DNA from: DAOMFB01 sp963721385
Lineage (GTDB): Bacteria > Acidobacteriota > Thermoanaerobaculia > UBA5066
NCBI GenBank assembly: GCA_963721385.1
Contig: CAVRJB010000013.1
Location: forward strand, 310,001-374,000
DNA: 64,000 nucleotides
Direction: 5' to 3'
A program made the position numbers and the translations under genes. Position 1 is the stretch's first letter; each line of letters opens with the position of its first letter. A model generated the notes under the pieces. It was given only the letters and a program-made list of their open reading frames with translations, had not been told where the DNA came from and searched no databases. Shown here one piece after another: positions 7,692-15,413 of the stretch.

Positions 7692-8975
7692 TCAGACCGG
7701 GTCCCTCACGAGCGGCATCGTCATGCACCGCGGCCCGCCGCGCGCGCGGGAGAGCTCGGTGGCCGAGAGCTGGATCGCATACTTCCTCGGGCGCTTGAGA
7801 TCGAGCGTCGTCCGCCCGAGGAGGAGATCGTCGTCGTGAACGATCTCGTAGCCCCGCGCGGCGAGGGACTCCGCCGTCCGCTCGTTCCGCTCGTAGCAGA
7901 GGATGACGCCCGGCGCGAGCGCGAAGGCGTTCGCACCGTCGGTCCACTGCTCGCGCTGCTGGTCGACCGGGTCGGCGCCGCCGCAGGGAACGGGCTCGAG
8001 GTCGAGCTTCCGCGCCTTCAGCGCGGAGAGAAGGTCGTCGGCGGCCGTCCAGGCGATCTCGCGCTTCGTCAGGTCGGCCTCGTAGACGTCCGCCTCCTCC
8101 GCGCCGCCCGGCAGGATCATGGGCCCGTAGCAGAGGCATTCGCTCTCCGAGATCGCCGTGAAGACGGTGTCGAGATGCATGTACGAGCGCGAGGGCGGGA
8201 TGCCGACGACGACGAGCCGCCTCACTTTCGACCGCTCGCGCTTGAGCGCTTCGGCGAGCCGCTCGATCGTCACCTTCTCTGTCCGCTCCGAATAGCCGAT
8301 CGCGAGCAAGTCCTCGCGGAGGACGAGGATGTCGCCCCCCTCGAGCGTCGGCCGCATGCGCGCCCAGGAGACCGGCGGGCTCCAGGCCGCGGAGAACTCC
8401 TGGAACCAGAACGGGCCGCCCGGACGCGCGAAGCGGGGGTGGTGCGCGAAGACGGCGCCGGAGAGGAGCGGCTCCCGGAGCCGCGCCGGCGTCGCCATCG
8501 AGGCACGGATCAGCTTGTCCCCGACGACGATGGCCGGGTCCCGCTGGAAGAACCAGTTCGGGACCGGCGGCAGGAGGAAAAGCGTGTCGATCGAGTCGGA
8601 GATGACGGGGTTTTCGCGAGGCACGCCCTCGACGAGAGCCGCCGCCAGGTCCGCCGCGGACATCGGGCCGAAGCGCTCCCGGATCTCGCCGCCCCAGCCG
8701 AGGTCGGCCGCCATCGACGCCAGGACGACGGCCCGCCGCTCCTCGTCGGCGAGAACCTCCTCGAGCAGGTCCTGGGCCTCCACGACCTCGTCCGCCACGA
8801 AGCCGAGAAGCTGCTGGAACCGGCGGTGCTCCTCGCGCGCCCGGGCCCCGAACAGGATGTCGTCGAAGAGGAGGTTCTGCATCATCGAGGGGACCATCCG
8901 GTCGATCTCGCGCCCGGGCAGGTGCACGAGGACCTGCCTGAGCTTGCCGGTCTCCGACTCGATGCTGAGGCTCAT
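7692..8975 (-). CDS. arcA: arginine deiminase
   Basis: Hydrolyses arginine to citrulline and ammonia, the first step of the arginine deiminase pathway. The 427-residue length fits the family. Visible motifs are FQRDPAIVVGD, LEGGDILVL (substrate carboxylates), MHLDTVFT (catalytic His) and the C-terminal GGPRCMTMPL with the nucleophile Cys near residue 417. The ornithine carbamoyltransferase gene follows on the same strand. No carbamate kinase or arginine/ornithine antiporter is visible in the window, so the pathway would have to be completed elsewhere. Confidence 0.92.
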   Translation of the reverse strand: MSLSIESETGKLRQVLVHLPGREIDRMVPSMMQNLLFDDILFGARAREEHRRFQQLLGFVADEVVEAQDLLEEVLADEERRAVVLASMAADLGWGGEIRERFGPMSAADLAAALVEGVPRENPVISDSIDTLFLLPPVPNWFFQRDPAIVVGDKLIRASMATPARLREPLLSGAVFAHHPRFARPGGPFWFQEFSAAWSPPVSWARMRPTLEGGDILVLREDLLAIGYSERTEKVTIERLAEALKRERSKVRRLVVVGIPPSRSYMHLDTVFTAISESECLCYGPMILPGGAEEADVYEADLTKREIAWTAADDLLSALKARKLDLEPVPCGGADPVDQQREQWTDGANAFALAPGVILCYERNERTAESLAARGYEIVHDDDLLLGRTTLDLKRPRKYAIQLSATELSRARGGPRCMTMPLVRDPV

Positions 8976-9010
8976 CAGGAGGCGCCGCGCCGGCCGGGCG
9001 CGGCGCGACT

Positions 9011-9019
9011 ATCGTAGCA
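9011..9019 (-). promoter_or_regulatory. candidate extended -10 element for arcA
   Basis: The minus strand reads TGCTACGAT, an extended -10 (TGN plus TANNNT), about 36 nt before the arcA start and inside the 101-nt divergent gap with the zinc-ribbon gene. No clear -35 box accompanies it. Confidence 0.35.
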
Positions 9020-9076
9020 GGGGAACGGTGCTAACCTGACCCCGACGGAACCCCTCGAGGAGGCACGCCGGGCGGC

Positions 9077-9253
9077 ATGGCGACGGTCAACCTGAGCGAG
9101 GTCGAGTGGATCGAGTGCCGGAGCTGCGAGACCCCCTGCTACGAGTTCGAGATCGACCAGCGCCGGGGGGTCATCATGACGGCGTTCTGCCTCGTTTGCG
9201 GGAACGACGATCCGACCGAGTTCCGGATCCCCGAGCCGGACGAAGAAGAGTGA
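9077..9253 (+). CDS. 58-residue zinc-ribbon microprotein
   Basis: Short ORF from ATG 9077 to TGA 9251-9253. It encodes a very acidic protein with paired cysteines: C14, C17 and C21 in the first knuckle, C38 and C41 in the second (ECRSC and FCLVC). This is a typical rubredoxin/zinc-ribbon layout for one metal ion. The stop is 7 nt before purB, so it should be co-transcribed with purB. GAGGAGG lies about 14 nt upstream, slightly far. Codon usage matches its neighbours. I do not recognise a named family, and a nucleic-acid or protein-interaction role is only a guess. Confidence 0.75.
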   Translation: MATVNLSEVEWIECRSCETPCYEFEIDQRRGVIMTAFCLVCGNDDPTEFRIPEPDEEE

Positions 9254-9260
9254 GACGCGG

Positions 9261-10724
9261 ATGACCGACGAGACGCCCCCCTCCCCGGCCGACCGCTGGG
9301 AGAACCCGCTCGGCACACGGTACGCCTCGGCCGAGATGTCGGCGCTCTTCTCGGCCCGCTCGAAGTTCACGACGTGGCGCCGGCTCTGGCTCTGGCTCGC
9401 CGAAGCCGAGAAGGACCTGGGACTTCCGATCCCCGGGGCCGCGCTCGTCCAGCTCCGCGAGCACCTCGTGCCGACCGACGTCGAGCTCGCGGCCGCCGAC
9501 CGGTACGAGCGGGACACGAAGCACGACGTCATGGCGCATCTCCACGCGCTCGGCGAGGTCGCCCCGGCGGCGAAGGGGGTTCTCCACCTCGGCGCCACGT
9601 CCGCCTTCGTCGGCGACAACGCCGACCTCGTGCAGCTCCGCGAGGCGCTGCGACTCCTGTCGCGGCGGACCGTCTGCGTCATGGCGAAGCTCACCCGATT
9701 CGCGAGGCGCTATCGCGACCTCCCCTGCCTCGGCTTCACGCACTTCCAGGCGGCGCAGCCGACGACGATCGGGAAGCGGGCCTGCCTCTGGCTCCAGGAC
9801 CTCGCCCTCGACCACCGCGAGCTGACGCGCCGCGCGGAGGAGCTCCGGTTCCTCGGCTGCAAGGGGGCGACGGGGACGCAGGCCTCGTTCGTCGCGCTCT
9901 TCGACGGCGACGCGGACAAGGCCGACCGCCTCGACCGGGTCGTCGCCGAAAAGGCCGGCTTCCCGGGGCGCCTCCTCGTCTCGGGCCAGACCTACACCCG
10001 GAAGCAGGACGCGATGGTCCTTGCGGCGCTCGCGGGGCTCGCCGCCTCCGCGTCGAAGTTCGCGAACGACCTCCGGCTCCTCCAGCACCTCAAGGAGGTC
10101 GAGGAGCCGTTCGGAAACAAGCAGGTCGGCTCGTCCGCGATGCCCTACAAGCGGAACCCGATGAAGGCGGAGAGGATGAACGCCCTCGCCCGCTGGCTTC
10201 TCATCGCCTCGGAGAACGCGAACTGGACTCACGCCACGCAATGGTTCGAACGGACGCTCGACGATTCGGCGAACCGGCGCCTCGCTCTCGCGGAGTGCTT
10301 CCTTTCGGCGGACGGCATCCTCCTCCTGTGGGACGCCGTCGCAGAGGGCCTCGTCGTCCACGAGAGCGTCGTCCGGCGCCGCCTCGAGCAGGAGCTGCCT
10401 TTCCTCGCCACCGAGAACATCCTGATGGCGGCCGTCCGGAAGGGGGGCGACCGGCAGGCCCTGCACGAGAAGATCCGGCTCCTTTCCCAGGCCGCGGGCG
10501 ACCGGCTCAAGGACGAGGGGGGTGAGAACGACCTCCTCGGCCGCATCGCCGCCGACCCGGCGTTCCACCTGACGCCCGCCGAGATCGCCGTCGCCTCGGA
10601 CCCTGCCCGATTCGTCGGCCGCGCGCCCGAACAGGTCGACGAGTTCCTCGCGGTCGAGATCGACCCGATTCTCGCGAGCGACCCCGCGGCCGCGATGGCG
10701 GCCGCGGAGGAGGTGCGGGTCTGA
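9261..10724 (+). CDS. purB: adenylosuccinate lyase
   Basis: Acts twice in purine synthesis, cleaving SAICAR and adenylosuccinate with release of fumarate. The 487-residue product begins MTDETPPSPADRWENPLGTRY, has HLGATSAFVGDN and the TQASF segment of the superfamily, and carries the signature SSAMPYKRNPMK near residue 295, a flexible catalytic loop. Its length and the C-terminal DRQALHEKIR region resemble the longer, eukaryote-like PurB branch. Its 3' end carries the strong ribosome binding site of the next gene, with which it shares a CTGA overlap. Confidence 0.94.
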   Translation: MTDETPPSPADRWENPLGTRYASAEMSALFSARSKFTTWRRLWLWLAEAEKDLGLPIPGAALVQLREHLVPTDVELAAADRYERDTKHDVMAHLHALGEVAPAAKGVLHLGATSAFVGDNADLVQLREALRLLSRRTVCVMAKLTRFARRYRDLPCLGFTHFQAAQPTTIGKRACLWLQDLALDHRELTRRAEELRFLGCKGATGTQASFVALFDGDADKADRLDRVVAEKAGFPGRLLVSGQTYTRKQDAMVLAALAGLAASASKFANDLRLLQHLKEVEEPFGNKQVGSSAMPYKRNPMKAERMNALARWLLIASENANWTHATQWFERTLDDSANRRLALAECFLSADGILLLWDAVAEGLVVHESVVRRRLEQELPFLATENILMAAVRKGGDRQALHEKIRLLSQAAGDRLKDEGGENDLLGRIAADPAFHLTPAEIAVASDPARFVGRAPEQVDEFLAVEIDPILASDPAAAMAAAEEVRV

Positions 10725-11395
10725 CGCCCCGGGCGGCGAGCGCGGCCCTCGCCGTCGCCGCCCTCCTCCTCTCCTCCTGCTCGAAGAAGCCGCCCGTCCA
10801 GACGGCGCCGGACGCCGCAGGGGCCGAGCGCGGCCTTGCCTCGTGGTACGGCGCCGAGTTCGCGAACCTGCCGACGGCGAGCGGGGAGATCTTCCGGCCC
10901 GAGAAGATCTCGGCCGCGCACCGGACCCTCCCGCTCGGGACCGTCGTCGACGTCACGAACGAGAAGAACGGGAAGACCGTCCGCGTGAAGATCAACGACC
11001 GCGGCCCCTTCATCGCGGGGCGGATCGTCGACCTTTCGAAGGGCGCCGCGGCCGAGATCGACTCGGTCGGGGACGGCGTCGTCCCGGTCACGCTCCGGGT
11101 CGTGACGTGGGGAACGAACCAGCGGATCCGCGCGGCCGACGCCGGCGACGCCGCGGCGGCCGCCTCCGGCGCGCCGCAACTCTGGGCGGTCCAGGCCGGC
11201 GCCTTCGGAAACGAGGAGAACGCCCAGCGCCTCTGCGACCGCCTCGCGAAGAAGTTCGCGAAGGCCTGGATCGAGAACTACGAGGGCCTGAAACGCGTCA
11301 AGTTCGGCCCCTTCAACTCCCGCGCGGACGCCGACGCCGCCCGTGACGCGCTCGCCGACCTCGGCCTCGCCGGCATCGTGGTGCCGCACCGATGA
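10721..11395 (+). CDS. rlpA: RlpA-like septal lytic transglycosylase lipoprotein with SPOR domain
   Basis: Predicted outer-membrane lipoprotein that cleaves or remodels peptidoglycan at the septum. The 224-residue reading starts at CTG 10721, which overlaps the purB TGA (CTGA) and sits 6 nt after GGAGGAGGT. No ATG, GTG or TTG in this frame could include the signal peptide. The signal ends in the lipobox LSSC (Cys20). The double-psi barrel (about 45-125) shows GLASWYGAEF, AHRTLPLGT and KINDRGPFIAGRIVDLS. The C-terminal SPOR domain (about 145-222) has WAVQAGAFGNEENAQRL. The next gene overlaps it as ATGA. Confidence 0.85.
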   Translation: MTPRAASAALAVAALLLSSCSKKPPVQTAPDAAGAERGLASWYGAEFANLPTASGEIFRPEKISAAHRTLPLGTVVDVTNEKNGKTVRVKINDRGPFIAGRIVDLSKGAAAEIDSVGDGVVPVTLRVVTWGTNQRIRAADAGDAAAAASGAPQLWAVQAGAFGNEENAQRLCDRLAKKFAKAWIENYEGLKRVKFGPFNSRADADAARDALADLGLAGIVVPHR

Positions 11396-12462
11396 CGGCA
11401 CCCGGGGCGCTGCGGCGGGCCGGCCGCCGGCTCGCTCAGGTCGCCGTCGTCGTCCTGATCACCGCCGCGCTCGCCGAGGCGACGCTGGCGGGGATCCGCC
11501 ATCTCGCGTTTCTCTACCGCCTTCCGCCCTTCCTCCCCCTGGCGCGCCAGCTCTACTTCGTCGACCGGGCGACGGTCCAGGTCCTCGCCGACTGCGCGCG
11601 GTGGGACCCGACGCTCGGCTACACGCTGAAGCCGGGCGTCTGCGCCTTCGCGAACACCGAGTACAAGACGACGCTCAGCGTCAACAGCCTCGGGGTCCGG
11701 GACTCGGAAGAGGCCCTCGCCGGCCCCGAGATCGTCGTCCTCGGGGACTCCTTCGCGATGGGCTGGGGCGTGGAGGGGGACGAGTCCTTCGCCGCCGTGA
11801 TTGGAAAGGAGCGGGGGGTTCGCGTCCTGAACACGGGGATCTCGTCGTACGGCTCAGTGCGCGAGCTGATGATGCTCGGCCGCGTCGACCGCTCCCGGAC
11901 GAGGACGATCCTCTGGCAGTTCTGCGACAACGATTACATCGAGAACGAGGCCTACGCGAAGAACGGCAACCGGCTCCCGACCCTCTCGCGCGCGGAGTGG
12001 GAGGGATGGGTGGCGGGGCACGTCCGGGAGCGCCGTTACATCCCGTTCCGCTACCTCGTCCGCGCCGTCGGCTCCCGGCTCGAGGCGCTCTTCTCCCGGC
12101 CCGGGCGCGACCCGTCCTCTCCGGATCCGAACGACCCCGCGTTCCGGAAGAAGCAGGTCGCCTATTTCCTCGACGTCCTCGAGACGTCGCCCGTCGACCT
12201 TTCCCCTTACCGGATCGTCCTCTTCGAGATGAACGGCCACAATCTCGACGCGGACTGGTTTCTCCGGATGCTGGCCGAGGAGCTCCGGACCGGCACCCGC
12301 TCCGAGGTCGCAAAGCGCCTCGTTCTCGTCGACCTCGCCGCACGGCTCGCCCCGGAGGACTACTACTTCCTGGACGACCACCTGACGCCCGCGGGCCACC
12401 GGAAGGTCGCCCGGATCCTGCTTCCTTACGTGGAGCCAGCCTTCCCGGGGAAAGCGCCATGA
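11392..12462 (+). CDS. SGNH/GDSL-like membrane-anchored hydrolase
   Basis: The 356-residue protein has one N-terminal membrane segment (about 14-36) and an SGNH-type fold. The nucleophile block is VVLGDSF (GDS at 118-120), the following NTGISSYGS stretch supplies oxyanion residues, and DDHLTPAGH near 328-336 supplies the Asp/His pair. Such proteins are esterases or O-acetyltransferases of cell-surface glycans; the substrate is unknown. The start ATG overlaps the rlpA stop, and its stop overlaps the next ATG, so translation is coupled through purB-rlpA-SGNH-methyltransferase. Confidence 0.75.
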   Translation: MTAPGALRRAGRRLAQVAVVVLITAALAEATLAGIRHLAFLYRLPPFLPLARQLYFVDRATVQVLADCARWDPTLGYTLKPGVCAFANTEYKTTLSVNSLGVRDSEEALAGPEIVVLGDSFAMGWGVEGDESFAAVIGKERGVRVLNTGISSYGSVRELMMLGRVDRSRTRTILWQFCDNDYIENEAYAKNGNRLPTLSRAEWEGWVAGHVRERRYIPFRYLVRAVGSRLEALFSRPGRDPSSPDPNDPAFRKKQVAYFLDVLETSPVDLSPYRIVLFEMNGHNLDADWFLRMLAEELRTGTRSEVAKRLVLVDLAARLAPEDYYFLDDHLTPAGHRKVARILLPYVEPAFPGKAP

Positions 12463-13100
12463 CACAGGACCCTCCCCACCCCTTCAAGCCGTGGCGGCTC
12501 GCCGACGTCGTCGACGCCGACGCGCCCGCCTTCGCCCTCAGGACCTACCTCGAGCAGGCGGAGATCCGCCGCTACCTCTCCCGCGCCGCGGCGGGGAAGC
12601 GCCTTCGCCGCGCTGCCGAGCTCGGGTGCGGCTACGGGCGACTCCTGCCGGTCCTCTCGGAGTTCGCGGACAAGGTCACCGGCTTCGAACGGCAGCCCGA
12701 GTTCGCGGACATGGCGGCGAAGCTGCATCCCTCGCGCGAGATCGTCCGCGTCGGGAGCCTCGCCCGCGTTCCGGCCCCCGACGGCGTCTTCGACTTCCTG
12801 ATGACGTTCACGGTTCTCCAGCATCTGACCGACCGCGCAGCCGCCCGCGCCGCCGCCGAGCTCCGGAGGCTCCGCTCGCCGGCCGGCCACGTCCTGATCT
12901 GCGAGGAGACCGACGAAAGCCACCGCGCCGGCGACGTCGAGGACGACGACGGGATCTGCACGATCGGCCGGGCGGTGGATCTTTACGCGTCGCTCTTCTC
13001 CCCGCTCCGCCTTCTCGAGACTTCGCCCCGCGTCATCGAGCCGACTTATCCCCGGCCCGACGTCGGCACCTACATGCTCTTTGGGGAGACAAGCCCATGA
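12459..13100 (+). CDS. SAM-dependent methyltransferase
   Basis: The 213-residue product has a class I methyltransferase core. Motif I is ELGCGYGR (54-61), followed by an acidic residue in VTGFERQPEF and FDFLMTFTVLQHLTD as motif II/III. The target is unknown. The start ATG 12459 overlaps the TGA of the SGNH hydrolase gene, which suggests a shared envelope or glycan pathway, but that is inference from position only. It is the last gene of the purB operon. Just beyond its stop the composition drops into the accessory patch at 13.1-14.4 kb. Confidence 0.8.
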   Translation: MTQDPPHPFKPWRLADVVDADAPAFALRTYLEQAEIRRYLSRAAAGKRLRRAAELGCGYGRLLPVLSEFADKVTGFERQPEFADMAAKLHPSREIVRVGSLARVPAPDGVFDFLMTFTVLQHLTDRAAARAAAELRRLRSPAGHVLICEETDESHRAGDVEDDDGICTIGRAVDLYASLFSPLRLLETSPRVIEPTYPRPDVGTYMLFGETSP

Positions 13101-13141
13101 AGTTCCTTGGAAACGATGTGACACACTAGAGTAGAGATGCA

Positions 13142-13574
13142 AGACCTGACCCTGGGCCGCTGCTTGCAAGTCAAAGGTGCAAATGATGAGACAGGGTTGG
13201 CGATGGTTGGTACTGGCGCTGGTCGGCATCGGCCTGCTCTACGCGGTCTTTGTTATCTTTGATGAAAGTCGACTGGGCCGCGTCACAATAGGCATGACTG
13301 AGGCGGACTTGCGTGCCATCCTGGGAGAACCCTCAACTTCGGGCACAGTTGCTGGTTGGGTGATTGCCGTCGGAGATCATTGCGAGCATTGTCCTGAGGC
13401 TGGCCGATTCCTGGTATATCGCCGGCGGATTCGAGAGTCGCTGTTTGTGACCCTAGATGGGGATGGAAAGGTGTGCTGTCTTGGACGCGCGCACGCCAGC
13501 GGACCGCATTAGACGTTGAGAGAGGGTGCTGAGGGTCAAGGCGCTGGGGGTCAAGGCGCCTGGGGGTCAGGTCT
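13142..13574. repeat. 11-bp inverted repeats bracketing a small gene
   Basis: AGACCTGACCC at 13142-13152 is the exact reverse complement of GGGTCAGGTCT at 13564-13574. The pair encloses the AT-richer ORF at 13183-13512. A degenerate copy, GGACCCGACCC, lies at 14418-14428. This pattern suggests a small inserted cassette or dispersed repeat. No transposase is present and no target duplication was recognised. Confidence 0.5.
13183..13512 (+). CDS. small membrane-anchored protein with BamE/SmpA-like motif
   Basis: About 109 residues. The N-terminus is one hydrophobic segment (WLVLALVGIGLLYAVFVIF), and the following VTIGMTEADLRAILGEP resembles the GMT-x-x-V-x-x-x-L-G-x-P helix of SmpA/BamE-type proteins. 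A CxxC (CEHC) and a CC pair follow. Starts at GTG 13177, ATG 13183 or ATG 13186 are possible; AAAGG five bases before 13183 favours that one. Base composition is visibly more AT-rich than the neighbours and the gene sits between inverted repeats, so acquisition is likely. Function unknown. Confidence 0.6.
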   Translation: MMRQGWRWLVLALVGIGLLYAVFVIFDESRLGRVTIGMTEADLRAILGEPSTSGTVAGWVIAVGDHCEHCPEAGRFLVYRRRIRESLFVTLDGDGKVCCLGRAHASGPH

Positions 13575-13575
13575 G
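13529..13575. repeat. three short tandem repeats
   Basis: Three imperfect copies of a 15-16 bp unit lie side by side: CTGAGGGTCAAGGCG, CTGGGGGTCAAGGCGC and CTGGGGGTCAGGTCTG. The last contains the right-hand inverted repeat (13564-13574). They occupy most of the 110-nt gap between the small membrane gene and the DUF5615 gene. Confidence 0.7.
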
Positions 13576-13622
13576 TGGTTTCTATTATAGCGGGATGGGA
13601 CTGAGGACGGGGATGTAGACCT

Positions 13623-13982
13623 TCAACGAGAGTCCCCGGGCCGTATCCGGATCCCTCCCGGCGAGGCCACAGCGAAAGCGCGCGGCAGGTCTTGCGAGTG
13701 GGCGCGCACGTACGCGACGACGAGGGCGCCTTTTCGGGCGGGTGAGAGGCCCGTCAGGCGAAGAAGCAGGACGCCAGGGGATTGGCGTGACTGACGAAAG
13801 ACGAGGTCGCCGAAGTCCTTGTCGGCGGTGATCAGAACTCGGTTTTCCGCCTTCGCGGCGTCCAGAACGGCGGCGTCCGTGATGCCTGCGAGTCCTTCCG
13901 CGATGTAGCTCGTGTCGTAACCTGCCGCCCGAAGGGCGCTGACGACGACGCTGTCCACGCTCTCGTCGGCGAGGAAGTTCAT
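13623..13982 (-). CDS. DUF5615 PIN-like toxin
   Basis: The 119-residue protein MNFLADESVDSVVVSALR... matches the DUF5615/Mut7-C-like PIN fold. It has an acidic residue in the first strand (FLADES, D6), a second acidic site in VLITADKDFGDLV and a basic C-terminus. Members are predicted ribonuclease toxins of type II systems. Its ATG overlaps the TGA of the DUF433 gene by 4 nt (ATGA), the typical antitoxin-first order. Whether it is active cannot be told from sequence. Confidence 0.8.
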   Translation of the reverse strand: MNFLADESVDSVVVSALRAAGYDTSYIAEGLAGITDAAVLDAAKAENRVLITADKDFGDLVFRQSRQSPGVLLLRLTGLSPARKGALVVAYVRAHSQDLPRAFAVASPGGIRIRPGDSR

Positions 13983-14212
13983 CCCTCGGCCGGAGGTGGG
14001 TACACGAGGTCGGCCTTCAGGGCCCGGGCGGCGAAGTCCAGAGCCGCCTGGAGCCCCTCGCGGGTGAGCCGCGGGTGAGCGGCCAGGAGTTGGTCCATCG
14101 TCTCGCCGGCCGCGAGCTTTTCCAGTATCAGCTCGACGGTGATGCGCGTCCCCGCCACGACGGGTTTTCCCATCATCACGGTGGGGTCGGAGACGATCAG
14201 GCTGGTTTCCAT
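13979..14212 (-). CDS. DUF433 antitoxin-like DNA-binding protein
   Basis: The 77-residue protein contains the DUF433 helix-turn-helix core: IVSDPTVMMGKPVVAGTRITV followed by ILEKLAAGETMDQLLAAHPRLT. DUF433 proteins pair with DUF5615 PIN-like toxins and are thought to autoregulate the operon. A TAGAAT hexamer on the minus strand (plus 14230s) lies about 20 nt before the ATG and could be its -10. It is the first gene of the two-gene unit. Confidence 0.8.
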   Translation of the reverse strand: METSLIVSDPTVMMGKPVVAGTRITVELILEKLAAGETMDQLLAAHPRLTREGLQAALDFAARALKADLVYPPPAEG

Positions 14213-14250
14213 CGACGACTCAACGAAACGATTCTAGTCGATCCCGCTCC

Positions 14251-14445
14251 CATGGGACACGGGGCCGCGTCCTGACCGTCACGCTCCCGCCGGTCGGCGA
14301 CAATAGCTTCGTCACGACCTACTCCTACGACCAGTACGACGCGGGAACCCAGCTCGTCTTCACCCACATCACCGACCCGAACGGCAGGGTGACGCGAGCC
14401 AGTAAACTGGAGATGCAGGACCCGACCCTGGTCCTTCGCCCATGA
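14251..14445 (+). pseudogene. fragment of an RHS/YD-repeat protein
   Basis: Read in the frame beginning at 14251, this spacer encodes RGRVLTVTLPPVGDN, then FVTTYSYDQYDAGTQLVFTH and ITDPNGRVTR. This has the YSYD and DPNGR phrasing of RHS/YD repeats. There is no start and the reading continues only into the next gene's start region, so it is a short remnant of a larger toxin or surface protein. The degenerate repeat at 14418-14428 follows it. Confidence 0.55.
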
Positions 14446-15410
14446 GGCCCCCCTACTCCCTCGCCGATCTCGACGCCGCGGCCGACACCGTCCATGAGGT
14501 CGTCCCCCCGACGCCGCAGTACGCCTGGCCTCTGCTCGCGCGACGCGTCGGCGCGGAAGTCTGGGTCAAGCACGAGAACCACACGCCGGTCGGCGCCTTC
14601 AAGGTGCGGGGCGGCGTCGTCCTCTTCGACGAGCTGAAGGCGGATCCTTCCGCCCGGAGAGGCGTGATCGCCGCGACGCGCGGGAACCACGGACAGTCGG
14701 TCGCCTTCTCGGCCGCGCGGGCGGGACTCCCGGCCGTCATCGTCGTCCCGCACGGCAACTCGAAAGAGAAGAACGCCGCGATGCGGGCGCTCGGCGCGGA
14801 GGTCGTCGAGCACGGCGACGACTTTCAGGCCTCGCTCGAGCGGGCGCGCGCGCTCGCCGCGGAGAGCGGCCTCCGCTTCGTCCCGTCGTTCGCGCCGGCG
14901 CTCGTCCGGGGAGTCGCCTCATACGCCCTCGAGCTCTTCCGGGGGACGCCGCCACTCAACCGCGTCTACGTCCCGATCGGCCTCGGCTCGGGGATCTGCG
15001 GCGTCCTCGCCGCGCGGGACGCCCTCGGCCTGACGACGGAGGTCGTCGGCGTCTGCTCCGCCGGGGCGCCGAGCTACGCGCTCTCGTTCGCCGCGGGACG
15101 GCCGGTCGAAACGGAGCGGGCCGACACGATGGCCGACGGGATGGCCTGCCGCGTGCCGGTGACGGAGGCCCTCGAGACGATCCTTCGCGGCGCCGCCCGC
15201 GTCGTGACCGTCACGGATGAAGAGGTCCGCGTCGCCATGAGGGCGCTCTTCTCGGACACGCACAACGTCGCGGAAGGGGCCGGCGCCGCCTCCCTCGCCG
15301 CCGCACTTCAGGAGCGCACGCGGAACGCGGGAAATCGAATCGGCCTCGTCCTGTCGGGAGGGAACGTCGACCGGGAGCTCTTCGCCGAGGTCCTCGCCGG
15401 GAACGACTAG
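14442..15410 (+). CDS. PLP-dependent threonine/serine dehydratase family protein
   Basis: Fold type II PLP enzyme of 322 residues. The Schiff-base lysine is in PVGAFKVRGG (K54), the cofactor phosphate loop is GLGSGICG, the substrate loop is ATRGNHGQSVAFSA and the end is VLSGGNVD. This best fits a catabolic threonine dehydratase (L-threonine to 2-oxobutanoate and ammonia). A C-terminal regulatory ACT domain is absent. Serine racemase or a related dehydratase cannot be excluded. The start ATG 14442 is within the RHS remnant's last codons. Confidence 0.87.
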   Translation: MRPPYSLADLDAAADTVHEVVPPTPQYAWPLLARRVGAEVWVKHENHTPVGAFKVRGGVVLFDELKADPSARRGVIAATRGNHGQSVAFSAARAGLPAVIVVPHGNSKEKNAAMRALGAEVVEHGDDFQASLERARALAAESGLRFVPSFAPALVRGVASYALELFRGTPPLNRVYVPIGLGSGICGVLAARDALGLTTEVVGVCSAGAPSYALSFAAGRPVETERADTMADGMACRVPVTEALETILRGAARVVTVTDEEVRVAMRALFSDTHNVAEGAGAASLAAALQERTRNAGNRIGLVLSGGNVDRELFAEVLAGND

Positions 15411-15413
15411 GCG

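Noticed and set aside
13490..13530. Integron attC-like site after the small gene (GTTGAGA near 13515).
   Set aside because: It does not meet the GTTRRRY core and no matching left arm was found.
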